Shown here: positions 31,544-41,285 of the stretch, one piece after another
How positions within the stretch are numbered: the stretch's first letter is position 1
How the letters are laid out: each line of letters opens with the position of its first letter
From: Entophlyctis helioformis
Lineage: Eukaryota; Chytridiomycota; Chytridiomycetes; Chytridiales; Chytriomycetaceae
Reading direction: 5' to 3'
DNA length: 41,285 nt
NCBI GenBank assembly: GCA_025526915.1
Contig: JAHLKH010000210.1
Coordinates: 1-41,285 of the forward strand
Position numbers and translations under genes: made by a program
The notes under the pieces: model-generated
Database searches by the model: none
What the model saw: only the letters and a program-made list of their open reading frames with translations
What the model was told of the DNA's origin: nothing

Positions 31544-32861
31544 CTACAGGATCATGCCAACCAGGAAACCGAGACAGGCAACGGCAGCCGACTGCAGGCC
31601 CACCACCACACGCCGGTACTGCGCATTGCTCTTTGCAATCACCGCTGCATCGCTGTACGCATCGCCACCACTGCCGCCAGCAGATCCCATCTGCGCCTCG
31701 GCATACGCCGCCTTGGCTTGCTTCGATGCCGTCGTGGCCGTCGGCACGGACGCTGCGATCGCCGGCGTCGCATCTCCTGATCCGCTGGCTGGCTGCTGCG
31801 CTGACCCGCTATCTGGCCCTGCCGTCGGGAGCAGTGCCGACGCGCCACGGTTCGCGGCCACGTCTTGCAGCCCGGATGTCGGCAACACGAGACCGGCGGC
31901 AGCGACCACCGAGGCCGGTGCGCCGTACGAGTGGGCGACGGTCGTCACCGGCGGTTGCGGCTGCGGCTGCGTCGTTGGCGCTGGTATCGCTTCCGCCAAA
32001 GCCGCAGGCGTGGCTTCTTCGTACGGAATCGCAAACTTGAAGACTGGGCTTGTGGTGCTTGGTGCTGCTATGGACGCTGCGGGTTGCTGTGCGGCATAGG
32101 CGGGCGTCGTGGCCGAGATCGGTGCCGCTGCTGCTGCTGTGGCCGTCGTCGCTGTTGTTGTGCATGGCGTAGACGACGGGGTTGGAGTGGCGACCAGTGC
32201 TGCCACAACCTGTTCAGTCGTGGTTGTTGTGCACGGTGTGGACGATGGGGTTGGTGTGGCGAGCTGTGCGATCACGACCTGTGAAGTCGTTGTCGTGCAC
32301 GGCGTAGACGATGGGGTTGGAGTGGCGATCGCAGCAGCAACAGCAGCCGTGGTTGTTGTGCATGGCGTGGACGAAGGTGTCGGCGTGGCGAGCTGTGCGA
32401 TCACGACCTGTGAAGTCGTTGTCGTGCACGGCGTGGACGATGGGGTTGGCGTGGCGATCGCAGCGACAACAGCAGCCGTGGTTGTTGTTGTGCATGGCGT
32501 GGAAGTCGGCGTGGTGATCGCAGCCGTGGTCGTTGTGCATGGCGTCGCTGCCACATCAGCCTCGTCATCTTCATCGTCCTCGTACTGACCGCTGTTGGCC
32601 ACCCGCTTGTCCATGGCGCCACTGGCATCATCTCGGGCGAGAAGATGCCCCGGCGAAAGCTTGGCCACATTGCCGTCGTCCTTTTTGTCAAAGTCGACTG
32701 GCACATGCGATGAATGGGCAGGCTGGTCAGTGCATGGCGACGTTTGGCAGTCGCTGCCCGTGCGATCAAGCGGCCGACGTACTGTTCTCGTACGAATTGT
32801 AGGACGCATTTGCCTGGGCAGTCAGCGACACAAGCAGCAGAGCAGTCAGGAACGAACGCAT
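31544..32861 (-). CDS. GPI-anchored protein with PSSTPCTTTT repeats
   Basis: About 410 residues, complement(join(31544..32697,32783..32861)). Exon 1 encodes a signal peptide (MRSFLTALLLVSLTAQANA) and ends at SYNSYEN. The 85-bp intron (GTACGT...GCCAG, phase 1) leads to DFDKKDDGNVAKLSPGHLLA and a dibasic DKRV, a possible processing site. An acidic patch (EDDEDDEAD) precedes about seven repeats of TPTPSSTPCTTTT, each with one Cys, separated by VVAAIA or VVIAQLA. An Ala/Pro/Thr-rich stalk follows, then a Gly/Ser/Asp segment and the hydrophobic end VACLGFLVGMIL, consistent with GPI attachment. It neighbours the other GPI gene on the same strand and is divergent from the aminotransferase gene. Its likely place is the cell wall or plasma membrane. 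Confidence 0.8.
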
Positions 32862-33175
32862 GTCGGGCAGCGTGGACGTGTATAGGCTCGGGGTGGATCG
32901 CGTGGACCAGCAGCGGGCGGTGGCCCTGCCTTTTGTACTCATGGCTCTGCTTGGCGCTGCACGCTTGAGCCTGTGCGGTCAGGTTGGCCGCATGCCGCAC
33001 GCCGCACGCGGCTGGCCATCCATCGGCCTGTCCGTCCATCCACCTCCACGAGCACGTCACTGCTTCCACGCCATGGCGTGTCTGCCATCACACGGCTCGT
33101 CCAGATCCATGCCAAATCCACGGGTTTGCACGCGTCACTTGCTTTCCCAATCGGCCGACAACCAAGTCCGCTGGA

Positions 33176-34614
33176 ATGAGCACCGAGTCGGATCTTAAGC
33201 CGCTGTCGACGCTGGCGCAGAACGTGCTGGCCATCCAGCAGCCGCTGGCCATTGGCATGATGCGCTACCTGGACAACCCGTACAACGCCGCCACCAACCC
33301 GTCCGGCATCATCAACCTGGGCACGGCCGAAAACCAGCTCATGCACCCCGAGCTGCTGCCCAAGGTACCGGACAGCTCGCCATCGCCCCGCGTTGTTGCA
33401 CAGGCTTGCGTGCAGACGAACTGACCGGCAGCGTCTGTGCACCACATACATGGCTACCGCCGCTCGCCTGCCAGCTCAACCAGCTGGCGGCCGACTCGTT
33501 TGTCACGCCCGACATGGCCTCGTACGGCGCTGCGCACGGAAGCCCCCCGTCTTCGCACGCTCATCGCCGACCTGCTCAACCGCCATCTGCATCCCGTCGT
33601 GCCGATCGGCGCCGACCACGTCTTTTGCCAGGCCGGCTGTGGCGCCAGTGTCCAGCAACGTCACCCAGGCCCTGACCAACCCCGGCGACGGTGTGCTGGT
33701 GCCGTCGCCCTACTATGGCGGCTTCGACTATGACTTGGCCATGGTAAGCATTCGGCCGACTCATTAATCCTTCCGTTAATCCGTGTGTTCGTTCAACTGA
33801 CACGCTGAACGCAGTACGCTCAAGCCAAGATCGTGCCCGTGCCGACCACTGCCGAGTCCGGCTTCATCGTCTCGGTCGCCGACCTCCAGACCGCCTACGA
33901 TCTCGCCGTCGCGCAGCACCAGCCCATCAAGATGCTGCTCCTCACCAGCCCGCAGAACCCCGTCGGCAACATCATCCCGCGCTCGCACATGATGTCGCTC
34001 CTCGCCTGGGCAGCGTCGCACCATCTGCACGTCCTCGTCGACGAGATCTACGCGCTGTCCGTCTTTGACCCGGCCGCCCCGTTCGAGTCTGTCCTGTCCT
34101 TCCCGGACCTGCCCGACCCCGCTAACACGCACGTCGTCTGGGGCATCTCCAAGGACTTTGCGCTCAACGGCCTGCGGCTCGGCACCGTCATCACGCGCCA
34201 CCCGGCCCTCCAGCAGGCCCTCACGTCCCTCTCCGTGTTCACCAACATCTCGTCGCTGACCGACAAGCTCGTTTCCAGCCTCCTCGCCGACACCCGCTGG
34301 GTCGACGGCTACATTGCGTCCAACCAACAGCGTCTGCGCGACCAGTACGCCGGACGACCGCCCTCCTCGCCGAACTGGGCATCCCCCACACGCCCTCGAC
34401 CGCCACCTTCTTTGTGTGGATGGACCTCACCGACCGCGTGACCACCGCCGACGCCGAATCCGCCCTCTGGGCTCGCCTCATCGAGCGCGGCGTCCTCGTG
34501 TCCCCTGGCGCTGCATTCCATCACCCGCAGCCTGGCTGGTTCCGGCTGGTGTTTACCGTGGCTTGGGATACCCTGGTCGAGGGTCTCCACCGTGCCTTTG
34601 ACACACGCCCATAA
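33176..34614 (+). CDS. ACC synthase-like class I/II PLP-dependent aminotransferase (apparent frameshifts)
   Basis: About 419 residues from three exons (33176..33364, 33475..33743, 33815..34614), with introns of 110 and 71 bp, all phase 0. Family landmarks in order: GIINLGTAENQLMHPEL, VTPDMASYGAAHGS then LRTLIADLLN, the turn VPSPYYGGFDYDL, NPVGNIIP, the cofactor-contacting VDEIYALSVFD, and the PLP-lysine motif GISKDFALNGLRLG. These are typical of the 1-aminocyclopropane-1-carboxylate synthase-like branch, which in fungi includes many ordinary aminotransferases; the true substrate is unknown. Continuous reading needs one base fewer at 33543-33548 (C6) and 33652-33653 (CC), and one more near 34350. 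Family residues continue across each point, so assembly errors or recent decay are both possible. Confidence 0.82.
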
Positions 34615-34800
34615 AAACCAACAGACGTTGTGTAAGCAAACCCTGGTCGGTTCTCTTGACAGTCGCGAGTCAGCGTGCAAGTCGATCCGCACAGCCACAT
34701 GGCTCGAAATGTGAAAACAGTCACGTGAGGCTGGGCTGTGCACACCTGCCGCTGGACTGTTGCTGCACAGTTTGCCTTGGAACTGCACATCTGCTCGCCA

Positions 34801-37800
34801 TGGACGACACTGAAGTGCAGGCCCTCATGGCCCGGCTGATGCCTGCGCACAGCGGCGATGCTGTCGATGCCGCCGATGCTGTCGATACTGCCGATGCCAG
34901 TGGACGCCTGGACGACGCTGCTGGAGCTGCTGCGTAGGTTGCTTGGCTTGCTGATCACACGCTGCACCTGCCGCTGACAGCGCATCTGGCTGCCTGCCTG
35001 CCCCAGCGCACTCTGCCCTGAACATCTACATGACCGCCGACCCCGTCGTCGCCCGCACCACACTGCTGTGGAACGGCGGCATGCAGCCTGCCATCCTGTT
35101 TGCGCTCTCGCACCCGTCGTCGGCCATCAAGGTCTGCTGCATGTGCCCAGTCTCGGTTGCTACGCAGCCTCAGCCTGCTGACATGAACTTGGCTTCCAGA
35201 TCCTTGCTCTCCAAGCGTTTGGCGCCATCGTCAAGTATGCCGGCTTCACTAGCATCTCCAGAGCATTCGACGGACACAACATCGGCGGCACCATCATGGG
35301 CCTGCTGTTTGACACCGACACCACTGTCCGATCTGCTGTAAGGCCACCATCTCTCGACTTGCGTGCGCACCGAGCGATCAACTGCTCATGCATCCCGACT
35401 CGCTCTGTCCTCTCCACAGGCAGCGACGCTTCTGCAGACGGTCGCCACCGAGCGGCGTGCTTGGGCTCGCCAAGTGGTTGACAATAGTGCCATCTATGCA
35501 GCAGCCCTCACTGCGCAGACGGAGCGATCGGTTATCCTTGACCTGCTTGCTGTCTTTGGCAAGGGCGAAATTGCCACGTACCTTTTCAAGGAGGTGCGGC
35601 TGTTAACATTTCCTGGCCGTTGCTGGCTGTCGCTGGCTGTCGCTGGAAACTGACGCATCTCTTGATCGCGAACACAGCATCAGTTCAAAGCCACTCATCG
35701 AGACGTTCCTGAATATGCTGGAGTGGGACGACGAGGTGGCTGCCAGTGCGAGCATGTGCCTGTCAAAGATCTACTGCTACTCCAACAGAAAGCTCTTCGA
35801 GGAGATGGACGTCATGCTTTCCGTCCTGCGGCGGTTCAAGTGAGTCGATCGGCATCCGAGATCCACGACTCCACCATGCATCTGCGAATGTCTGACCGTC
35901 CTCAACCTGTGTACTGCGACACAGAAAGTGCAAAGACGCCTGGTTGGATTCTCGCTTGCGCAGGTGCTTAAAAACCTCATGACCGATTTCAGTGGAGGCA
36001 ACGAGGCCAAACAAGCCATGGACGCTGGCATCCTGGATCTCCTTGATTCGGCACTGGAGCGAGCACTGCCGACAATTGATCGGCAACAATCACTGGTCAC
36101 CTCGGCCTCGAGGATCATCTTGACGTTCATGTACACATTCACAGACGAGCAGCTCGACACGGTCGCGAATGCACCCGTTACGGTCAAGCTCGTTGCGCTC
36201 ATTGGCCATCCAAACAGGGACATTGCCGACGAGGCACTCAGGCAGCTCTATAGCTCCATCCAGTACTCTTTCAAGCCGGCTATCCTGGCACCGTATCTGC
36301 GCCACGGCCTCGTTCCCGCTCTCTTCAAACACCTCCAGAACACGACCGTCGCCAAGAGCAGCCTCGCCGTGTCAGCCCTGCACACGATCTCGATGCACTA
36401 TGCCGACAAGCCAGAGAATCCTGTTGCTGTCGAGATGGAAGCCCTTGAGTTCCCAGCTGTGCTGCAGCATCTGATGGGCCACGCCGACTCGGACGATGAA
36501 ATGCTGCACATGCTTCTGGAGATGATGGTCAGGTTCTTTGAGCATCACGTCACGACAGCCGACACGTCCATCCTGCCCAACGAGAGCAACATTGATCTTC
36601 CGGTGCCGCTCATTCCCGAGATGGAGCAGAAATTTCTGACGGTCAAGGAGCGCGAGTATCTTGGACTGCGTGCCGCCATCCTCAACAAGCCGCTCTGGTG
36701 GACCAAGTTTACGGACCCAGTCATTGCAGCCAAGTGGCGCGACGAGGCTGTTGAGCAAGGTGTCGCTCAACGCGCTCTGAGCCTGCTGTTCAGCGAGCTG
36801 GCGTATCTGGCCGAGCACGAGATGCGCACCGTCAAGCTTGCAAGCGGCGATGCGGTGACTGTCACACCTGGAGCCGCCAAGTGCACGACCATGTCGGACG
36901 ATGCCGTGCCAGAGTCGCTGCGAGACGCTCTCATCCGCCAAGTTGCCGTGCTCGAGGACGTCCCGGACCACAAGAAGGATTGGCATCCAGGATCGGACGG
37001 CATGGTGCTTGACCTCGTGCATCCATCCCTGTACCCGCTCGTCTACGGCCGCAGCCTGGTCCTGTCCCCGCAGCGACCCGTGCCAAGGCAACATCGACGC
37101 CGCCATGGGATGTGGGTGTTCTGCGAGCGAGCGCGTGTCTGGTCTTCCCGTCTTTGGCAAAGCGGCAGCCTTTGTCTCGATGCGGTTCCAGTGGCTGCCG
37201 TCCGAGTTCCGCGTCCACGACGACGGCACCGTGTCCATCAACTCGTACATCAACAACCTGCATCCAATCTGGAACAACTCGGCTCTAACAAGACGATCGC
37301 CCAAGGTGTTTGAGCGGTTCGTGCCACTGTTTGAGAGTCTGTTTGGGTACAGCGACGGCTTTGCTTCGTACATTGATGGCGAGTCGATCACCGATCTGTA
37401 CGCGACGAGACTCGTTCGCCGCAAGTTCAGGGCCAAGGTGCCTGTGCTGCCAAGCGATGACGACGACGAGGCGTACGAGAGTGCTGTTGCTGTTATCGAC
37501 AAGATCCATGAAGACGAGGAAAACGACGTGCAGGATGATGATGAGGAGGAACTGGACGATGACGATGAGAGATATGACGACGGACCCAGGTTCCTCCAGC
37601 CGCGCCTGCCGAACGAGTTTTCGCTGCGCCAGATGCCACCTACACCTGTCAGCCTGCGCGGCCGCAACCTGCAGGTGATTGTCAAGCTCGCCAACATCCA
37701 CCTGACGCCAGAGAATCCCGAGTATGGCGGCGGCAGCTGGCACGTTGAAGGCGCAGCCAACGAGTCGATTGTGGCCACGGGCATCTACTACTATGACATG

Positions 37801-38321
37801 GACAACACCACCGAGTCGCGGCTGTCGTTCCGCACGACCGTTGACACGGAAGACCAGTTCAACACGGACCAGGACGAGTACGCGTACTATGAGGAGGTGT
37901 ATGGATTCGAGAAACCAACAGAGCGGCGGGGGCGTTCAGCAGATCGGCTTCCTCCAGGCAACACAGGGCCGCTGCATCGCGTTCCCCAACAGCTGGCAGC
38001 ACCATGTGGAGCCGTTCCAGCTGGCCGACCGCACGCGACCCGGCCACCGCAAGATCCTCGCCTTTTTCCTTGTGGATCCGCGCAAGGCGGTGGTGTCGAC
38101 GGCGCACGTGGCGCCGCAGCAGCCCCGAGTGGCACGAGATGGGCGTGATGGCGTCAAGGCTGCCGCCTGAACTTGCGCGCTTCATTGGGCCGCATGTCGA
38201 CGGCGTGATGGGCTGGGCAAGAGGCGCTGGACGTGCGCGTTGCGCCTCATGGCCGAGCGGGTCTGCCATTGACCGCAAGCGCGAGGATGCCATTGCGTCG
38301 TTCAGTCTATGCGAGCACTGA
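34801..38321 (+). CDS. Armadillo-repeat protein fused to DUF4246 dioxygenase-like domain (apparent frameshifts)
   Basis: Approximate exons: 34801..34933, 35007..35131, 35200..35337, 35420..35593, 35678..35839, 35925..38321. The first half carries alpha-helical ARM/HEAT-type repeats (ILALQAFGAIVKYAGF, AILFALSHPSSAIK, LVALIGHPNRDIADEALRQL, LVPALFKHLQ). From about 36580 the same frame runs into DUF4246 (KFLTVKEREYLGLRAA, LVHPSLYPLVYGRS, YINNLHPIWN, ANIHLTPENPEYGGGSWHVE, FPNSWQHHVEPF, GHRKILAFFLVDP, terminal SFSLCEH). The WHVE and WQHH histidines and the later HRK fit a 2-oxoglutarate/Fe(II)-type core. Apparent single-base indels lie at about 35696-35698, 35925, 37064-37067, 37913-37915 and 38126-38129, with more after 38215. 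The start is uncertain. No stop separates ARM from DUF4246, hence the fusion call. Confidence 0.72.
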
Positions 38322-38449
38322 GGCGACGAATGAAGCTGCGAGTTGTGTCGTTGTTGTTGACGTCGTTGTTGTCGTTGTGCACGTCGCGTTGTGATCTTGC
38401 CCGACGACGAGCGCAAGTGAGCAAGCAGCAACCAGCAGCAAGCAGCGCC

Positions 38450-38702
38450 ATGGCCACCCACGTTCAGCCTCGACAGCCTGCAGCAGGTGCGCGCTCGTGC
38501 AGCACAGACCCGCCATCCGCACCGCTGCTGCCCGCTGACAGCCCCCCACTCTGCACCCGCAGGCTCTGTCGCAGCTGTACGACGCACGCTCGGACCCGCA
38601 GGCCAAGAAGACGGCCGAGTCCTTCCTGCTGCACTTCCAGGCCCAGACGGCTGCCTGGGCTGGCGCTCTGCAGCTGCTCAAGTCCGAGGCAAGCGGGCCC
38701 GT

Positions 38703-38734
<32 letters not shown>

Positions 38735-41285
38735 TGCTGCTGTGTATCCAGACTGACGCTCTCTTCTGGCTGGCCTGCTGCACTGCAGAGCACCAACATG
38801 CAGTTCTTTGGCGCTCAGACGCTGTACAACAAGCTGTCCAACTCGTGGTGCGTGCCAGCTTGCGCTTGCTGCATCTGCATCTGCATCTGCATGTACACGC
38901 ATGCGGCGACTCACACTGCGCTGGCAGGCAGACCTTTCCTGCTGGCGACGTCGCTGCCTTCCAGGATGAGATCCTCGCTTGTCTCGCCACCGCCAGCCAT
39001 TCGCCGAATGGCCCGTGGTTCGTGGTCGCCAAGATATCTCAAGTGGCAAGTCTCGTCTCGCCTCGCCTTGCCCTTCTCTGCTGCTGATCGCACCGTGCCG
39101 ATCTGTCAGTCTCCCACTTGAACTGACACTGCCCGGGGATACGTACAGATTGTCGCTCTGGTGCTGCGATCGCACCTCGATGGCCCGATGCATGACCCGC
39201 TTCGCGCCATCATCACCATGCTGGTGGGCCAGATGACCGATGCGCAGTCGGTCGGCTCGCTTGACCGGGCAGCCTTCTTTACCAAAACAGCGCTCGAAGT
39301 CATGGCGCTTGTGCCGGAAGAGTCGATCAAGCTGGAGCTGACCGAAGCCCAAAAGTATGCACGCTGTGCCGCGCATCCGCTGACTTGGATGTCGGCTGTT
39401 GTTGCAGGGTGTGTGTGGTGTGTGTGGTGCTGACACGCACGCTTTGGCGAATCGCTCAGGAACAAGGTGTTTGCGGATGTCGGCTCGCTTTCTATTTCGT
39501 GTACCGAGTTCTCGATGGGCCTGTGCAGCCATCCCGACGCGTCTGTGCGCAAACTGGCTGTGCGGAGTCTGGCTGCCTGGGTGCAGCACGGCTCGATCCC
39601 TGTCGAGTGCGTTTCAGTGTAGCTGTTAGGGCAACTCGCGATCCATGGCGACTCACTCTATTCTGTGGACAGCAACCTCATGTCCGTGTTGCGGCATATG
39701 CTTGGCCAGCTCGACAGCGTGCTCGACTTTGACGCGACGGCTGATGTTGTCATTGAGATTCTCGGCGACAAGCGGCTGAGGCGTGTCGAGGACACTGTGT
39801 GTAAGATTGCGCTCTCTGGCCTTACCTCGCCTCCAATGAGATCCAAGCTTCGCGAAGCCATCGCAGGTCGGTGCTGTTATCTAGCTCTCGGGTGTGACTT
39901 GATTGACCACAGCATGGCATGGCGGCTAACCTGCTGTCCACAGACGAAGACGAGCCGACGGTGCGGTCCATCAGCAAGCTTCTGGCTGAGCTGGGCGAGA
40001 ACAATACCGAGTTCTTTGTCAGGCATCTGCTCTCGCAGCCGGTACAGGACTGTCTGGACATGCTTCTTGAGACCGCCTCGTTCCCTGGCTACTACGGTGT
40101 CGACCAAGACGTCACGTACGTACCATCTGGCCATTGCCACAGCGCGATTTTCGCCACTGACACAGCTACCAACAGAGAGCTGTCGTTTTACTTTTGGTTC
40201 TTATTCGAAGAGACCTGCCGCGACACGAGCCTGCTCTTCTCGCCCGCAGACACGCCCGAAACCCACGCATCCAAGACCGCGTTCGTGGCCCGGCTCTTTG
40301 AACGGCTGCTTGAAAAACCTGTGTGCGCAAGTGCGTCTGCCGCCGCCGTCTGTTTGGAGCACCTGGAAGCCCGACACCCGCGACCGGTTCCGAGTCCACC
40401 GTCGCGAGTGCGCCGATGCCCTCCTCCACTGCTTCTACACGCTCCAGGACCGCGCGCTCCAGCTTTGTCATTGATGCGCTCTTGCAAAGCGTTGCACAAA
40501 AGAGCGGCAGCCCTGGGCCGCACGACGTGGTGGATATCGAAGCGCTCGTGTTTGCCGTCAAGGCGTTCCATGAGAGTGTGGACGTGAGCGAGGCAACGCA
40601 TCTCGTGCGGCTGGTGCAGGTCCAGACGCTGCAGTCTATTGATGCACTCTGCCGCGACTGGGACCCAATGTCCCAGCTGCGTAACACTGTTCTTGCGTTC
40701 CTTGGTACGCGCACTTGTCGTTGTGGTGACTGGCGATGATCTGGCTCGCTGACACGCTGGCTGACAGCTGGATTGTTGATGGACGCAGGGAGCTAGCAGA
40801 GTGGCTTGCACAGCACCTCGAGTACCTGTCGTCCTCGTTTGATTTCGGCTCGCGAGTCTGACCAACCGGCTTGCGTCCATGGCCCCGCGTCTGCTCTCTC
40901 TGCGAGATCTGCGACTCGTGCCGCATCTCGCTTGCCTCGCATGCCGACAGGTCATCAACGCCTGTCTGGCCGTCCTGCCTGCCACGAGGTATGCATGCCG
41001 ATCGCACTGCCTGCTTTGGATGTGTTGCATAGCGGCTGACGTGGGTGTCATCTAGCCCGCAGCACGAGGCAAGATTATACAGTCGCTGGCGACGGTTATC
41101 CAGCGCTGCCCCCGACGCAGCGAGCCCGCGTCTAGGCATGGTTGTTCGCGGTATCCTGGACGAGACGCGCGCCATTGTGCACCAAGCCGAGTCTGTAAGC
41201 ATGCCCACTCGTTGCCGCCTGTCTGCTGCCATGGTCGCTATCGACGCTTGACAACCCGACAACGTGCCGAGCAGAGCGGCGACCC
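38450..41285 (+). CDS. Importin-13/transportin-3-type karyopherin (3' end outside window)
   Basis: Approximate exons: 38450..38486, 38563..38688, 38789..38846, 38928..39045, 39149..39354, 39460..39606, 39673..39866, 39944..40115, 40176..40704, 40789..40988, 41056..41194. Importin-beta N-terminal features: ALSQLYDARSDPQAKKTAES, MQFFGAQTLYNKLSNSW. Later come SFPGYYGVDQDVTELSFYFW, a signature position of the importin-13/TNPO3/Mtr10 group (FPGxYPVDE...FW), and CEICDSCR-type HEAT repeats. It is a nuclear transport receptor driven by Ran-GTP; the cargo is unknown. Intron 2 starts with GCAAGC (38689) and intron 4 may start with GCAAGT (39046), so GC-AG splicing is likely. Indels are needed near 38456-38458 (C3), 40313-40317 (A5), about 40452 and in the last exons. 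The window ends before the stop. Confidence 0.78.

Noticed and set aside
32109..32588. Plus-strand VVVHGVDDGVGVA repeat ORF
   Set aside because: It is antisense to the PSSTPCTTTT repeats of the GPI gene, which has a signal peptide and GPI tail on the minus strand.
32878..32884. TATA box (TATACAC) before the second GPI gene
   Set aside because: It is only about 20 bp upstream of the ATG, too close for a normal leader, so it is not listed as a promoter.

Overview
The window looks like nuclear DNA of a GC-rich filamentous or zoosporic fungus, most plausibly a chytrid. Evidence: intron-split genes with mostly short (57-151 bp) spliceosomal introns and CTGAC/CTAAC-like branch sites, fungal-type families (DUF4246, CBM19-like chitin-binding peptides, GPI-anchored Thr/Ser/Cys-rich wall proteins, a fungal GT2 family, a DUF7918-like protein), and an N-terminal domain resembling chytrid ankyrin proteins. 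No prokaryotic, organellar, tRNA, rRNA or CRISPR feature was seen.

Left third (1-13.75 kb): a segmental duplication. Copy 1 (about 206-2655) and copy 2 (about 11385-13749) are direct repeats, each carrying a cytochrome b5-like gene, two small secreted six-cysteine CBM19-like genes and the start of an F-box gene. The F-box gene is complete only next to copy 2; copy 1 keeps a 28-codon stub. Between the copies lie a giant repeat gene (about 44 units of 93 bp plus three units of 300 bp, minus strand), a small membrane-protein candidate whose tail is a 35-bp tandem repeat, and a gene fragment like the N-terminus of chytrid ankyrin proteins.

Middle (13.7-28.9 kb): an F-box/beta-propeller gene (+), a DUF7918-like acidic Ser/Pro-rich protein (-), a divergent RRM/SR splicing-type protein (+), and two paralogous membrane GT2 glycosyltransferases arranged tail to tail (20.1-23.7 kb + and 23.9-26.3 kb -). 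A long low-complexity leader of about 2.6 kb lies upstream of the second GT2 gene.

Right (29-41.3 kb): two neighbouring GPI-anchored wall proteins (-), an ACC-synthase-like PLP aminotransferase (+), an armadillo-repeat protein fused to a DUF4246 dioxygenase-like domain (+), and an importin-13/transportin-3-type karyopherin (+) cut off by the window end. GT2, GPI and CBM19-like genes together suggest a cell-wall or surface theme, but no operon-like or proven functional cluster is claimed.

Four genes (second GT2, aminotransferase, ARM-DUF4246, karyopherin) can be read only by assuming repeated single-base indels, mostly in short homopolymers. The other long ORFs, including the 6-kb repeat ORF, show none. 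Exon coordinates in those four genes are therefore approximate. The most novel-looking item is the two-cassette repeat protein at 2953-9938.
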